A stretch of DNA of 12,265 nucleotides from UBA8752 sp040261275. GTDB taxonomy: Bacteria; Bacteroidota; Bacteroidia; Flavobacteriales_D; Sanyastnellaceae. The translations under genes and the position numbers were made by a program. Of the stretch, positions 1-6,251 are shown one piece after another (the stretch's first letter is position 1; each line of letters starts with the position of its first letter). The DNA lies in the NCBI GenBank assembly GCA_040261275.1, contig JBDQOI010000050.1:1-12265 (forward strand). Direction: 5' to 3'. The notes beneath the pieces were generated by a model, which was not told where the DNA came from, searched no databases, and worked only from the letters and a program-made list of their open reading frames with translations.

Positions 1-1172
1 TCCTCAGCTTCACGCCCGACGAGAAGCGGACCTGGCTCTTCTCGGCCACCATGCCCAAGGAGATTCGGCGCATGGTCAAGGATTACATGGACGATCCGTT
101 CGAGGTTCGCATCGATCCTAAAACGACCGTCAACACCAACATCGAGCACCGATACGCCTTGGTGCGTCACACCGACAAGGCCGAGGCTTTGACCCGGTTC
201 ATGGACCTCGACGAAGAGCTCTACGGGGTGGTCTTCTGCCGCACCAAGCGGGATACCCAGAACCTGGCAGAGGGTCTGATCAAGCAGGGCTACCGCGCGG
301 ACGCCATTCACGGCGACCTCAGCCAGCACCAACGCGATCGGGTCATGGCGCGTTTCAAGCGGCGCGAGCTGCAGGTGCTCATCGCCACGGATGTGGCGGC
401 CCGGGGCATTGACGTAAACGACCTGACCCACGTCTTTCACTACGCACTGCCCAACGACCCCGCCTACTACACCCACCGTTCCGGCCGCACGGCGCGGGCG
501 GGAAAGAAGGGCGTCTCGCTGGCCTTCATCAGCCGCAAGGAGAAGCACAAGGTCAATGCCCTCGCCAAAGCCCTCGGTGTGGAGTTTGCTGCCTCAGATG
601 TTCCGCGGGCGGACGAGATCGTGGAAGCGCGCTTGCGCGGCTGGGCTTCTGGTCTCGTTCACCAGGAAGGCGGCAAGCAGGCTCCGGATGAGCTGCTCGA
701 GCAGGTGGACTTGTTGCTTGCCCCACTTTCCAAGGAGGAAATCATCGCACGGCTTGTGGCCCGCGAGTTGGCCCGGCTCAACCTGAGTCACCGCCAGGAC
801 CTCAACGAAAAAGCCGGCCAGGGCAAAGGCGACGGTGACGGCGAAGGCTTCAAGAAGGGCCATTTCAAGAAGGGCTACAAGAAGGACTTCAAAGGAGGAT
901 TCAAGAAGGACTTCAAAGGAGGCTACAAGAAGAATTTCAATAAGGGCGGCTACAAGAAATCCGGTGCGGATGACGACGGTTTCATGGACCGCAGCGAAGG
1001 CGGATGGAAACCCAAGAAGTCCGGCTTCAAGAAAGGAGCACCCAAAGGCGGCTTCAAAAAGAAGGGCGGCTTCAAGAAGAAAGGCCCGGGCGGTGGGGGC
1101 TTTGGTTCCAACGACGCCTTTGGAGGAGGCTCCGGTGGTCGCAGGACCAAGCCCAGCCGCAAGAAGTACTGA
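1..1172 (+). CDS. DEAD-box RNA helicase, 3' part (5' end outside the window)
   Basis: ATP-dependent RNA helicase of the DEAD-box family, expected to act in the cytoplasm on structured RNA (ribosome assembly or mRNA turnover). The reading frame is open from base 3, before the first ATG at 51, and encodes helicase motif III (SAT at bases 42-50), so the gene starts upstream of the window and the ATG at 51 is internal. Then come the second RecA-like domain with GVVFCRTK (about 225-248), TDVAARGIDV (motif Va, about 387-416) and HRSGRTARAG (motif VI, about 474-503), and a helical segment with LSKEEIIARL (about 729-758) as in Bacteroidota DeaD/CshA-like helicases. From about 846 to the stop the protein is a low-complexity tail of FKKG, YKKDFKGG and GGFKKK units instead of the DbpA-type RNA-binding domain of many DeaD proteins. 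The next gene starts 20 bp downstream and may be co-transcribed. Family assignment is firm; the subfamily is not. Confidence 0.95.
   Translation, partial: LSFTPDEKRTWLFSATMPKEIRRMVKDYMDDPFEVRIDPKTTVNTNIEHRYALVRHTDKAEALTRFMDLDEELYGVVFCRTKRDTQNLAEGLIKQGYRADAIHGDLSQHQRDRVMARFKRRELQVLIATDVAARGIDVNDLTHVFHYALPNDPAYYTHRSGRTARAGKKGVSLAFISRKEKHKVNALAKALGVEFAASDVPRADEIVEARLRGWASGLVHQEGGKQAPDELLEQVDLLLAPLSKEEIIARLVARELARLNLSHRQDLNEKAGQGKGDGDGEGFKKGHFKKGYKKDFKGGFKKDFKGGYKKNFNKGGYKKSGADDDGFMDRSEGGWKPKKSGFKKGAPKGGFKKKGGFKKKGPGGGGFGSNDAFGGGSGGRRTKPSRKKY
878..922 (+). repeat. 24-bp-period tandem repeat in the helicase tail
   Basis: A 21-bp sequence starting CAAGAAGGACTTC occurs at 878-898 and again, identical, at 902-922, giving a 24-bp (8-codon) period that encodes KKDFKGG-type units. 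Looser FKKG/YKKG copies continue on both sides from about 846 to 1100. It is part of the coding sequence and explains the basic, aromatic, glycine-rich tail. Confidence 0.85.
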
Positions 1173-1192
1173 GCTTCAATTAGCTTTCGGGC

Positions 1193-2107
1193 ATGATTTC
1201 TCGCAACAGAAAAAGCGTGGGAGTCTCCATGGGCTTCTGTGCGCTCTTGCTGTGCACAGGTTGTGCTGAGTCCCATCGTCAAGGTGGGTCTGAACCGGCT
1301 GAAAACACCACAGCTTTGCTGAAGTCCCTGACCATGGAGGAAGGGGCCGGCACTCTGTTCATCATCGGGGGCGGCAGCCGGCCGCTATCGCTCATGCAGG
1401 GTGTGGTGGACCGCATGGCCTCCAAGGACGACCTCGTCGTGGTGTTGCCCATGGCGGGTTCGCAGCCCGATACCTCCGCATACTATGGCATCAAGCCATT
1501 CAGGGAATTGGGCTGCACCGATGTGCATGCCCTGAACCTGCAGCCGGGCAACTTTGGGGAGGCCGAGCTGGACAGTATCCGCAACGCCCGGGCCATGTAC
1601 CTCTGTGGTGGCGATCAAGCCCGCTTCATGAAGGCGGTAGGCGGCACGGACGGTCCGGTCGCCGAGGCCATTCGGGAAGCTTACCGTCGGGGTGCCGTCA
1701 TCTCCGGGAGCAGCGCCGGGGCCGCCATGATGAGCCGCGCCATGATCACCGGCGACCAGAAAATGGAGCCTGATTACGAGCGCACCTATGCCCGGCTCTA
1801 TGCCGACAACGGGGTGTACTTAGAAGGCCTCGGTCTTATCGAAAATGCCGTCATCGACCAACACTTCGTCGAACGCAGCCGCTACAACCGGGCCTTCAGC
1901 GCATTGCACGATTACCCGGGACTGCCCGTCTTTGGCATCGGCGAGTCCACGGCCCTCGTGGTGGAACCGAACAGCATCTCCGTAGAAGGGGAGGGCCATG
2001 TGGTGGTCTTTCATCCCAATGCGGGTGAGGCCGACAGCAGCGGACAGCTCAGCTTTCGGGACCTCCGTGTGGACATCCTTACCGCTGGCGACAGCTTGGG
2101 TTACTGA
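1193..2107 (+). CDS. Cyanophycinase-like lipoprotein (peptidase S51 family)
   Basis: Serine peptidase-like hydrolase of family S51. Members include cyanophycinase CphB, which cleaves the beta-Asp-Arg storage polymer cyanophycin, and dipeptidase E. The 304-residue product begins with a lipoprotein signal ending in LLLCTGC (lipidated Cys24), so it should be anchored outside the cytoplasm. Visible family marks are FIIGGGSRP (57-64), CGGDQ (138-142), the nucleophile elbow SGSSAGA (171-177, probable nucleophile Ser174), DQHF (222-225) and GIGE (248-251). The DxH and final Glu match the positions of the CphB catalytic His and Glu as I recall them. I chose ATG 1193; an ATG at 1229 would give a shorter signal with the same lipobox. 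No cyanophycin synthetase is visible, so the substrate may be exogenous cyanophycin or another isopeptide. Family is confident, exact substrate inferred. Confidence 0.87.
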   Translation: MISRNRKSVGVSMGFCALLLCTGCAESHRQGGSEPAENTTALLKSLTMEEGAGTLFIIGGGSRPLSLMQGVVDRMASKDDLVVVLPMAGSQPDTSAYYGIKPFRELGCTDVHALNLQPGNFGEAELDSIRNARAMYLCGGDQARFMKAVGGTDGPVAEAIREAYRRGAVISGSSAGAAMMSRAMITGDQKMEPDYERTYARLYADNGVYLEGLGLIENAVIDQHFVERSRYNRAFSALHDYPGLPVFGIGESTALVVEPNSISVEGEGHVVVFHPNAGEADSSGQLSFRDLRVDILTAGDSLGY

Positions 2108-2123
2108 GCCCATCGTTTAACAC

Positions 2124-2135
2124 ATTGCATGCAAT
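2124..2135. repeat. 12-bp perfect palindrome in the intergenic gap
   Basis: ATTGCATGCAAT is a perfect palindrome, 17 bp after the stop of the cyanophycinase-like gene and 44 bp before the ATG of the next gene. It has the size and position of a dimeric-regulator operator, but no known regulator can be assigned. A GGGGTT/AACCCC inverted repeat (2151-2156 and 2166-2171) lies just downstream without a T-tract. Confidence 0.35.
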
Positions 2136-2179
2136 AATGCCGAGAATGTCGGGGTTGAGAATACAAACCCCCTGCATTG

Positions 2180-3046
2180 ATGTTAGTATTTCTCCTCGCG
2201 CTTTCGGCGCCTCCTGCGTGCCCTTCGTCTCCATCCGTTTCTTCGCTGGACTTCGTAGACGCCGTGGAGCGCGGATGGACCTACACCGCCACCCTGATGG
2301 AGGGCGAGGACTTTCCACTTTTCATCGTGACCATCGACAATCCCGGCGCCGATGCTGAAGTGCTGTTCAATGCCGGCACGGCCTTTGCCGGCCCGGACGA
2401 CATCCAGCCTGCCGTGGTGACGGAAGACCTGATGGTGTTCGTGCCCGCGGGAAGGAGCCAGGAGGTCATCCTTTCGAACGCCTGTGGTGCCGCCATGGCG
2501 ATGTCGGGATCCACAGGTACGGAATACGAAGAAGGAGTCTATCTGATTTCAGAAGAGTTGGCTCGCGTACTCGATCGCGTGAATGAGGAGCTCATCGATC
2601 CTGGAATGGCGGTGCAGGACCTCGTTTGGGTCTATACCGACGACCACGACTTTGCTTCGGTCTATGTGGACGATAGTGACCAGCCGATGTTGATGGAAAT
2701 CCTGGGCGAGGAGGTCCAAGATTTCGCGGAGCCGGGGTACGCCATCCAATACCGTGAGCCCGATCCGGATGACGGCAGACGTTTTAGCGGAGAGGCCATG
2801 GAGGCCCGCTGCGAGGTGCATGTCAACCTGCCGCGCGCCATGTCCTGCAGGGTCGTCCTATTGCAGCCCGACGGCGAACGCCTCGAGATGATGACGGGGG
2901 TAGACATGAGCACAGGACGCCACGCGTTCTTCCTCACCATCGGCCTCGAGGGATACCCACCGGGCGACTACACCCTGCAACTGGAGGGTGAACGCTTTGG
3001 CCAGACTCTGTACTCCCGCGACCTCCACCTCCAAGGCAGAGGGTGA
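2180..3046 (+). CDS. Exported protein of unknown function
   Basis: I do not recognise a named family. The product is 288 residues from ATG 2180; a TTG directly before it (2177) would add one residue, and ATG is the simpler start. A short hydrophobic N-terminus (MLVFLLALSAPPAC) looks like a signal peptide, possibly of a lipoprotein with Cys14, although the lipobox APPAC is poor. The first half looks like a beta-rich domain about values and ranges of bonds (NPGADAEVLFNAGTAF, later VFVPAGRSQEVILSNACG), followed by a helical part ending in QDLVWVYTDD. The last 70 residues form a second beta-rich unit with GRHAFFLTIGLEGYPPGDYTLQL, resembling a small Ig-like or sorting-type sandwich, but I cannot call it a T9SS domain. 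The protein is strongly acidic. Its gene ends 46 bp from the convergent fibre gene. Confidence 0.7.
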   Translation: MLVFLLALSAPPACPSSPSVSSLDFVDAVERGWTYTATLMEGEDFPLFIVTIDNPGADAEVLFNAGTAFAGPDDIQPAVVTEDLMVFVPAGRSQEVILSNACGAAMAMSGSTGTEYEEGVYLISEELARVLDRVNEELIDPGMAVQDLVWVYTDDHDFASVYVDDSDQPMLMEILGEEVQDFAEPGYAIQYREPDPDDGRRFSGEAMEARCEVHVNLPRAMSCRVVLLQPDGERLEMMTGVDMSTGRHAFFLTIGLEGYPPGDYTLQLEGERFGQTLYSRDLHLQGRG

Positions 3047-3092
3047 CATACGGAAGGCCATCGTCCCCACAAGGACTTCAGCGGAGAGGAGA

Positions 3093-5360
3093 TCAGCGCT
3101 GCGCTTGCAGTTGGATCAGGTTTTGCATCAAGTAATCTTTGTCCGTGACCAAACGATGGGTCTGTTCGAACTTTCGATAGTCAATTCCCTTGGAGTCCAA
3201 AAGTGCACGTGTCTCACTCAAAATTGTATCGATTTCTTCGCCACTCTCCTCGAAAGTCATCTTGATGGTTTCCACTTTTTCCGAGAAGTTGAGGGCAGGG
3301 CTGGTTTCTTGTTGAGATTCCTCTTGCTCAGTATCTGTCTCAACTGCGCTGTCAAATAAAGCAATATTAAAGTCCGGGTCAGAAGCGGTGAGGTAGCGAA
3401 TGATATTGTTCAATTCACCCTTCACGGAATGAAGTTCTTGTTGCAAGTCTGCTACCTGTGCTGACATATCGTTTGAATTGATGCCAACGGCAACGTTCAC
3501 GATGGAGAACCCCTCTTTAGCAAGGCTTGCAGACCATGCAACACCCACGATTTGATTGAAATCTGAAAGCTTCATGTTTTCAGGTGATACTGCCCTGCCA
3601 ATGCCATCATTCAGATGCGAGCAAAGGATGTAATCACCCTTTCTAACTTCTCCACGAAGCTTCACAGGGACTTGTCCCATGAAGGCGACCTTTTCATAAG
3701 CAGGCTCCTGGCCATTGGGAGGCATATTCCCCAAAACGATGGGGCTTTTGGAAATGACCATGTAATGATGTGCTCCCTCCGTTGATTTGGATATTTCTCC
3801 TCCGAAGACACCCACGATATCACCTGGGCTAAAGATTTCTTCAGGGTTCATTTTCTTCAACCACTCGGCATAATCGCCGCTCCCGGATTCATATGCAATC
3901 CCAATTTCATTCGTTGCCGTGATGTTCAACTCGAGCCACTGTGCGATTTGCTGAACAAGTTCCAACCCGCCGACAGCAGCAGCATCAAAATCGTCTACCC
4001 CTGCAATGTCAGCTATGACGATGGCAGTTTGGAATACTGTAGACAACGCTTCCATAGTGTTGGACCAGATGTACGGGAAGCTTGACTGTAATTCACTGGT
4101 TGTTTGACCTTCAATTCTGCCCTGTACTCCGGCGGCATCCATGAAAGTGATGAAATTCTTGTCATTGTTTCGGTTGCCATTCACTTTAATGGCTACCCCC
4201 TGGTTAGCGCCTTGAACCCGAAGAGGGTAAGCGTTGAAATTGGAACTGCTGCCAGAGGTGCTGGCAGTAACCGTGAGTTGTCCATTCAGATCGGATGTGC
4301 CATTTACATCGAGGGATGATTGAAGGGTAGTGGCTCCACTAACATTCAACGATCCTGAAAGGTCAGAGGAACTTCCATTGTTCACCCGGAGGTTGTTGTT
4401 GAGGTCGGATTCCCCGTCTACATTCAAAGTTCCTGAGAGATCAGTGGAGCTCGCATTGTTCACCCGGAGGTTGTTGTTGAGGTCAGATTCCCCGTCTACA
4501 TTCAAAGTTCCTGAGAGATCAGTGGAGCTCGTATTGTTCACCCGGAGGTTGTTGTTGAGGTCAGATTCCCCGTCTACATTCAAAGTTCCTGAGAGATCAG
4601 TGGAGCTCGTATTGGCAACAGTGAAGTCGCCAAAGTTCACCGTGGCTCCTGTCCCGTTGGTGTTCAGGTTGACGTTGTTTCCAACTTCCAGATCATTGTT
4701 GATGGTGGCATCATTCCCTACCGTCAGATCTACCCCCACATCCAGGCTGTTCTCGATACTGACATCACCATTGGCTTGAATGGTGAGGCGGACTAGATTA
4801 CTGGTAATCATATCCAAATCGACCTCCTCTATGGTGCCCAAGTAATGGGGCCCAGGCACGTTCAAAGTGTTTCCGCCCACTTTCCAGACATTGCCCGTAG
4901 ACCCCCCAGAAGGCCCCCCTCGAAGCTCTTCTTGGTTTGTCAATCGAGACGCCGTTCGGGCGTGGAAAGCATAGGGTACCGAAAGCAGCCGTGTATCGCT
5001 GATCAAGGTCATGTCCGATTGACCGGGAAGTCGAATCTCCACTTCCATGAATACGTCACTCGAACTCCAAGGAATCGCGCTGAACTCCCCCCTTGCATCT
5101 TCGCCGTTACCAACCGTCACATTGAACAGTCCAAATGCATCGGTCGCTACAGAGTGAAGTTCCGTGTAGACCACAGACTTTTCTGGCGTCAATTGATAAA
5201 GATCGATGTGCAATTCTAGGGTCGCATCGGCTACGGAGTTGCCGTCCAGACTTCTGGCGACAGCCTGGTAATTCATGCCTTGGGGAACCGATTGGGCTAG
5301 AACCGATGCACTCCAAAAGGTCGCCACGAGAAAGAGCGAGAAAGAGTATTGAGATTTCAT
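3093..5360 (-). CDS. Secreted repeat/fibre protein with DYAEW-type C-terminal domain
   Basis: A 755-residue exported protein, probably a surface fibre or adhesin-like structural protein. It has a signal peptide (residues 1-22, ending SVLAQ|S) and the Bacteroidota N-terminal domain starting PQGMNYQAVAR (26-36) and ending LLSVPYAFHA (125-134). A beta-repeat stalk (about 180-365) follows, including near-identical 26-residue units (TLNVDGESDLNNNLRVNN) at about 251-328 and a diverged fourth unit. The C-terminal region has SGDYAEWL (494-501), PGDIVGVFGG (512-521) and GQVPVKLRGEVRKGDYI (562-578), a recurrent domain that resembles phage-tail-type chaperone/self-processing domains (Peptidase_G2-like). 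Next are a short coiled coil (about 632-658) and an acidic Glu/Gln-rich tail. It lies 52 bp downstream of the small T9SS protein on the same strand, so the two are probably co-transcribed. ATG 5360 is supported by the signal peptide. Function is inferred from architecture; cleavage activity is not shown. Confidence 0.85.
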   Translation of the reverse strand: MKSQYSFSLFLVATFWSASVLAQSVPQGMNYQAVARSLDGNSVADATLELHIDLYQLTPEKSVVYTELHSVATDAFGLFNVTVGNGEDARGEFSAIPWSSSDVFMEVEIRLPGQSDMTLISDTRLLSVPYAFHARTASRLTNQEELRGGPSGGSTGNVWKVGGNTLNVPGPHYLGTIEEVDLDMITSNLVRLTIQANGDVSIENSLDVGVDLTVGNDATINNDLEVGNNVNLNTNGTGATVNFGDFTVANTSSTDLSGTLNVDGESDLNNNLRVNNTSSTDLSGTLNVDGESDLNNNLRVNNASSTDLSGTLNVDGESDLNNNLRVNNGSSSDLSGSLNVSGATTLQSSLDVNGTSDLNGQLTVTASTSGSSSNFNAYPLRVQGANQGVAIKVNGNRNNDKNFITFMDAAGVQGRIEGQTTSELQSSFPYIWSNTMEALSTVFQTAIVIADIAGVDDFDAAAVGGLELVQQIAQWLELNITATNEIGIAYESGSGDYAEWLKKMNPEEIFSPGDIVGVFGGEISKSTEGAHHYMVISKSPIVLGNMPPNGQEPAYEKVAFMGQVPVKLRGEVRKGDYILCSHLNDGIGRAVSPENMKLSDFNQIVGVAWSASLAKEGFSIVNVAVGINSNDMSAQVADLQQELHSVKGELNNIIRYLTASDPDFNIALFDSAVETDTEQEESQQETSPALNFSEKVETIKMTFEESGEEIDTILSETRALLDSKGIDYRKFEQTHRLVTDKDYLMQNLIQLQAQR
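4381..4614 (-). repeat. Three 78-bp tandem repeats inside the fibre gene
   Basis: Copies lie at 4381-4458, 4459-4536 and 4537-4614, each 78 bp (26 codons). The second and third are identical base for base; the first differs from them at two positions. A diverged fourth unit follows at about 4303-4380. Frame is preserved, so gain or loss of units would lengthen or shorten the stalk without breaking the protein. Confidence 0.95.
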
Positions 5361-5412
5361 GGAGAGAGGTAACAGATTAATGGATGCAGGAGGGTGTCTT
5401 GAGTGAGCGTAA

Positions 5413-5922
5413 TCAATTGGATTTGATCACTTGATAGCTGGAGTGTTTCTCTTCGTTGAGAATTTGAAGGACGTATTCTCCGGCTGCAAAACGAACCATG
5501 GAAATGATGTGCAGTGCACTTCCTTCGGGGATGATATCGCGATACAGGTTGACCCCTTGAAGATCATAGAGTTCAATGCGCGCCTCTGTTTTTACCGGGG
5601 CACCCAATTGAACATTCAGTTCCGAAAAGGTTGGATTGGGATATACGCTCGCAGTGATGCTCTCTTCTGGGGGGGATTCCATTTGACTCACCCGCAGGGT
5701 GGGTTGAGGGTAACCTTCCATCACAATGTTCCGGGCGTCTTTCATGGAATGCGTCGCGGGTTCCCCAAGCGTCCAAGTCAAGGATATTTCTGAGTTTTCG
5801 AAAGTGCTTCCCTGTGAGCTGATGACAGATTGACCGAATGTTGAAACCGGGGCCAAAAGCAAAAGAAATGCGACCCACATGGGGGAATACATGAAGGGTG
5901 GAATGAGGGCGTTTTTATTCAT
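5413..5922 (-). CDS. Small secreted protein with T9SS type A sorting domain
   Basis: A 169-residue protein exported by the Sec system and then, as predicted, across the outer membrane by the type IX secretion system. The start at ATG 5922 (MNKNALIPPF) gives a clean signal peptide ending VSTFGQ; the frame is open to ATG 5982, but the extra 20 residues (MTLRHGPKGD...) look unlike a signal sequence. The mature N-terminus (SSQGSTFENSEISLTWTLGE, then a GYPQP motif) belongs to a short beta-domain common in Bacteroidota. The last 75 residues form a type A sorting domain with SVYPNPTFSELNVQL, IELYDLQG and AGEYVLQIL, ending in Lys-Ser-Asn. Small proteins of this architecture are often followed by PQGMNYQAVA-type fibre genes, as here. 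Role inferred: secreted partner or surface-attached component of the fibre protein. Confidence 0.88.
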   Translation of the reverse strand: MNKNALIPPFMYSPMWVAFLLLLAPVSTFGQSVISSQGSTFENSEISLTWTLGEPATHSMKDARNIVMEGYPQPTLRVSQMESPPEESITASVYPNPTFSELNVQLGAPVKTEARIELYDLQGVNLYRDIIPEGSALHIISMVRFAAGEYVLQILNEEKHSSYQVIKSN

Positions 5923-6033
5923 CAAGGATGATCTGCGTGCGGTTTGAAGTACATCGCCTTTTGGGCCGTGGCGAAGGGTCATTCAGCGATTATCTACGAG
6001 ATAAAGATAGAAGGTGAAGCTGCTCGAGTGACG

Positions 6034-6056
6034 AGCCCGTGCCAGGCTCACGGGTT
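6034..6056 (-). promoter_or_regulatory. Leader hairpin with an alternative fold upstream of the T9SS gene
   Basis: AGCCCGTG (6034-6041) pairs with CACGGGTT (6049-6056, one G-T pair) around a 7-nt loop. An overlapping alternative, GAGCC (6033-6037) with GGCTC (6045-6049), excludes it. On the minus strand this lies about 110 nt before the T9SS gene start. The two mutually exclusive stems could be regulatory, or simple coincidence. Confidence 0.25.
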
Positions 6057-6094
6057 ATAATCCTTCCGATATGTATAAAACAGGCTGTGAGCCA

Positions 6095-6124
6095 ATAAAC
6101 TAGTATTCAATGTGCCGCTCCCAA
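6095..6124 (-). promoter_or_regulatory. Possible Bacteroidota-type promoter for the T9SS protein/fibre unit
   Basis: On the minus strand a TTG (within TTTTG, 6122-6124) is followed after 19 nt by TAGTTTAT (6095-6102). The Bacteroidota sigma factor consensus is TTTG at -33 and TAnnTTTG at -7 with about 19 nt between. The -33 element and spacing fit; the -7 element matches four of six fixed bases. Transcription from here would give a leader of about 165 nt containing the 6034-6056 hairpin. Confidence 0.3.
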
Positions 6125-6161
6125 AAGTGACTTGGTGGCTGTTTTGTCAATGGCCCACAGG

Positions 6162-6219
6162 GCAGTGCAGGTCACTGCATCACGCATGGTTGCGCAACCG
6201 CATCGCCGGCTGAGGCCGG
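6162..6219. repeat. Cluster of three adjacent perfect inverted repeats
   Basis: GCAGTG-5 nt-CACTGC (6162-6178), the 12-bp palindrome GGTTGCGCAACC (6188-6199) and CCGGC-4 nt-GCCGG (6206-6219) sit within 58 bp, starting about 33 bp downstream of the esterase stop. They might protect the esterase mRNA 3' end or terminate it, though no T-tract follows, or bind proteins as DNA sites. Confidence 0.45.
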
Positions 6220-6251
6220 AATTGAAGTGACGGCCCGCTGGGTAGCCTCGC

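Larger units (their letters stand above)
5923..6251. other. Gene-free spacer rich in inverted repeats
   Basis: No convincing gene lies in these 329 bp, which separate two minus-strand genes. The esterase-proximal half holds three consecutive perfect inverted repeats: GCAGTG/CACTGC (6162-6178), GGTTGCGCAACC (6188-6199) and CCGGC/GCCGG (6206-6219). The other half has a promoter-like pair (6095-6124) and a hairpin at 6034-6056 that would lie in the 5' leader of the T9SS protein gene. None of the hairpins has a T-tract, so termination is only a possibility. Confidence 0.6.

Noticed and set aside
3047..3092. Bidirectional terminator between the convergent genes
   Set aside because: I looked for a hairpin with flanking A/T runs in these 46 bp and found none.
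4381..4614. Regular repeats considered as a CRISPR array
   Set aside because: The 78-bp units are directly adjacent without unique spacers and encode an in-frame protein repeat.
4330..4779. 149-codon plus-strand frame with internal repeats
   Set aside because: Its repetition merely mirrors the 78-bp repeats of the minus-strand fibre gene.
5923..5982. Longer start for the T9SS protein at ATG 5982
   Set aside because: The added 20 residues are charged and would bury the signal peptide; ATG 5922 gives a normal signal sequence.
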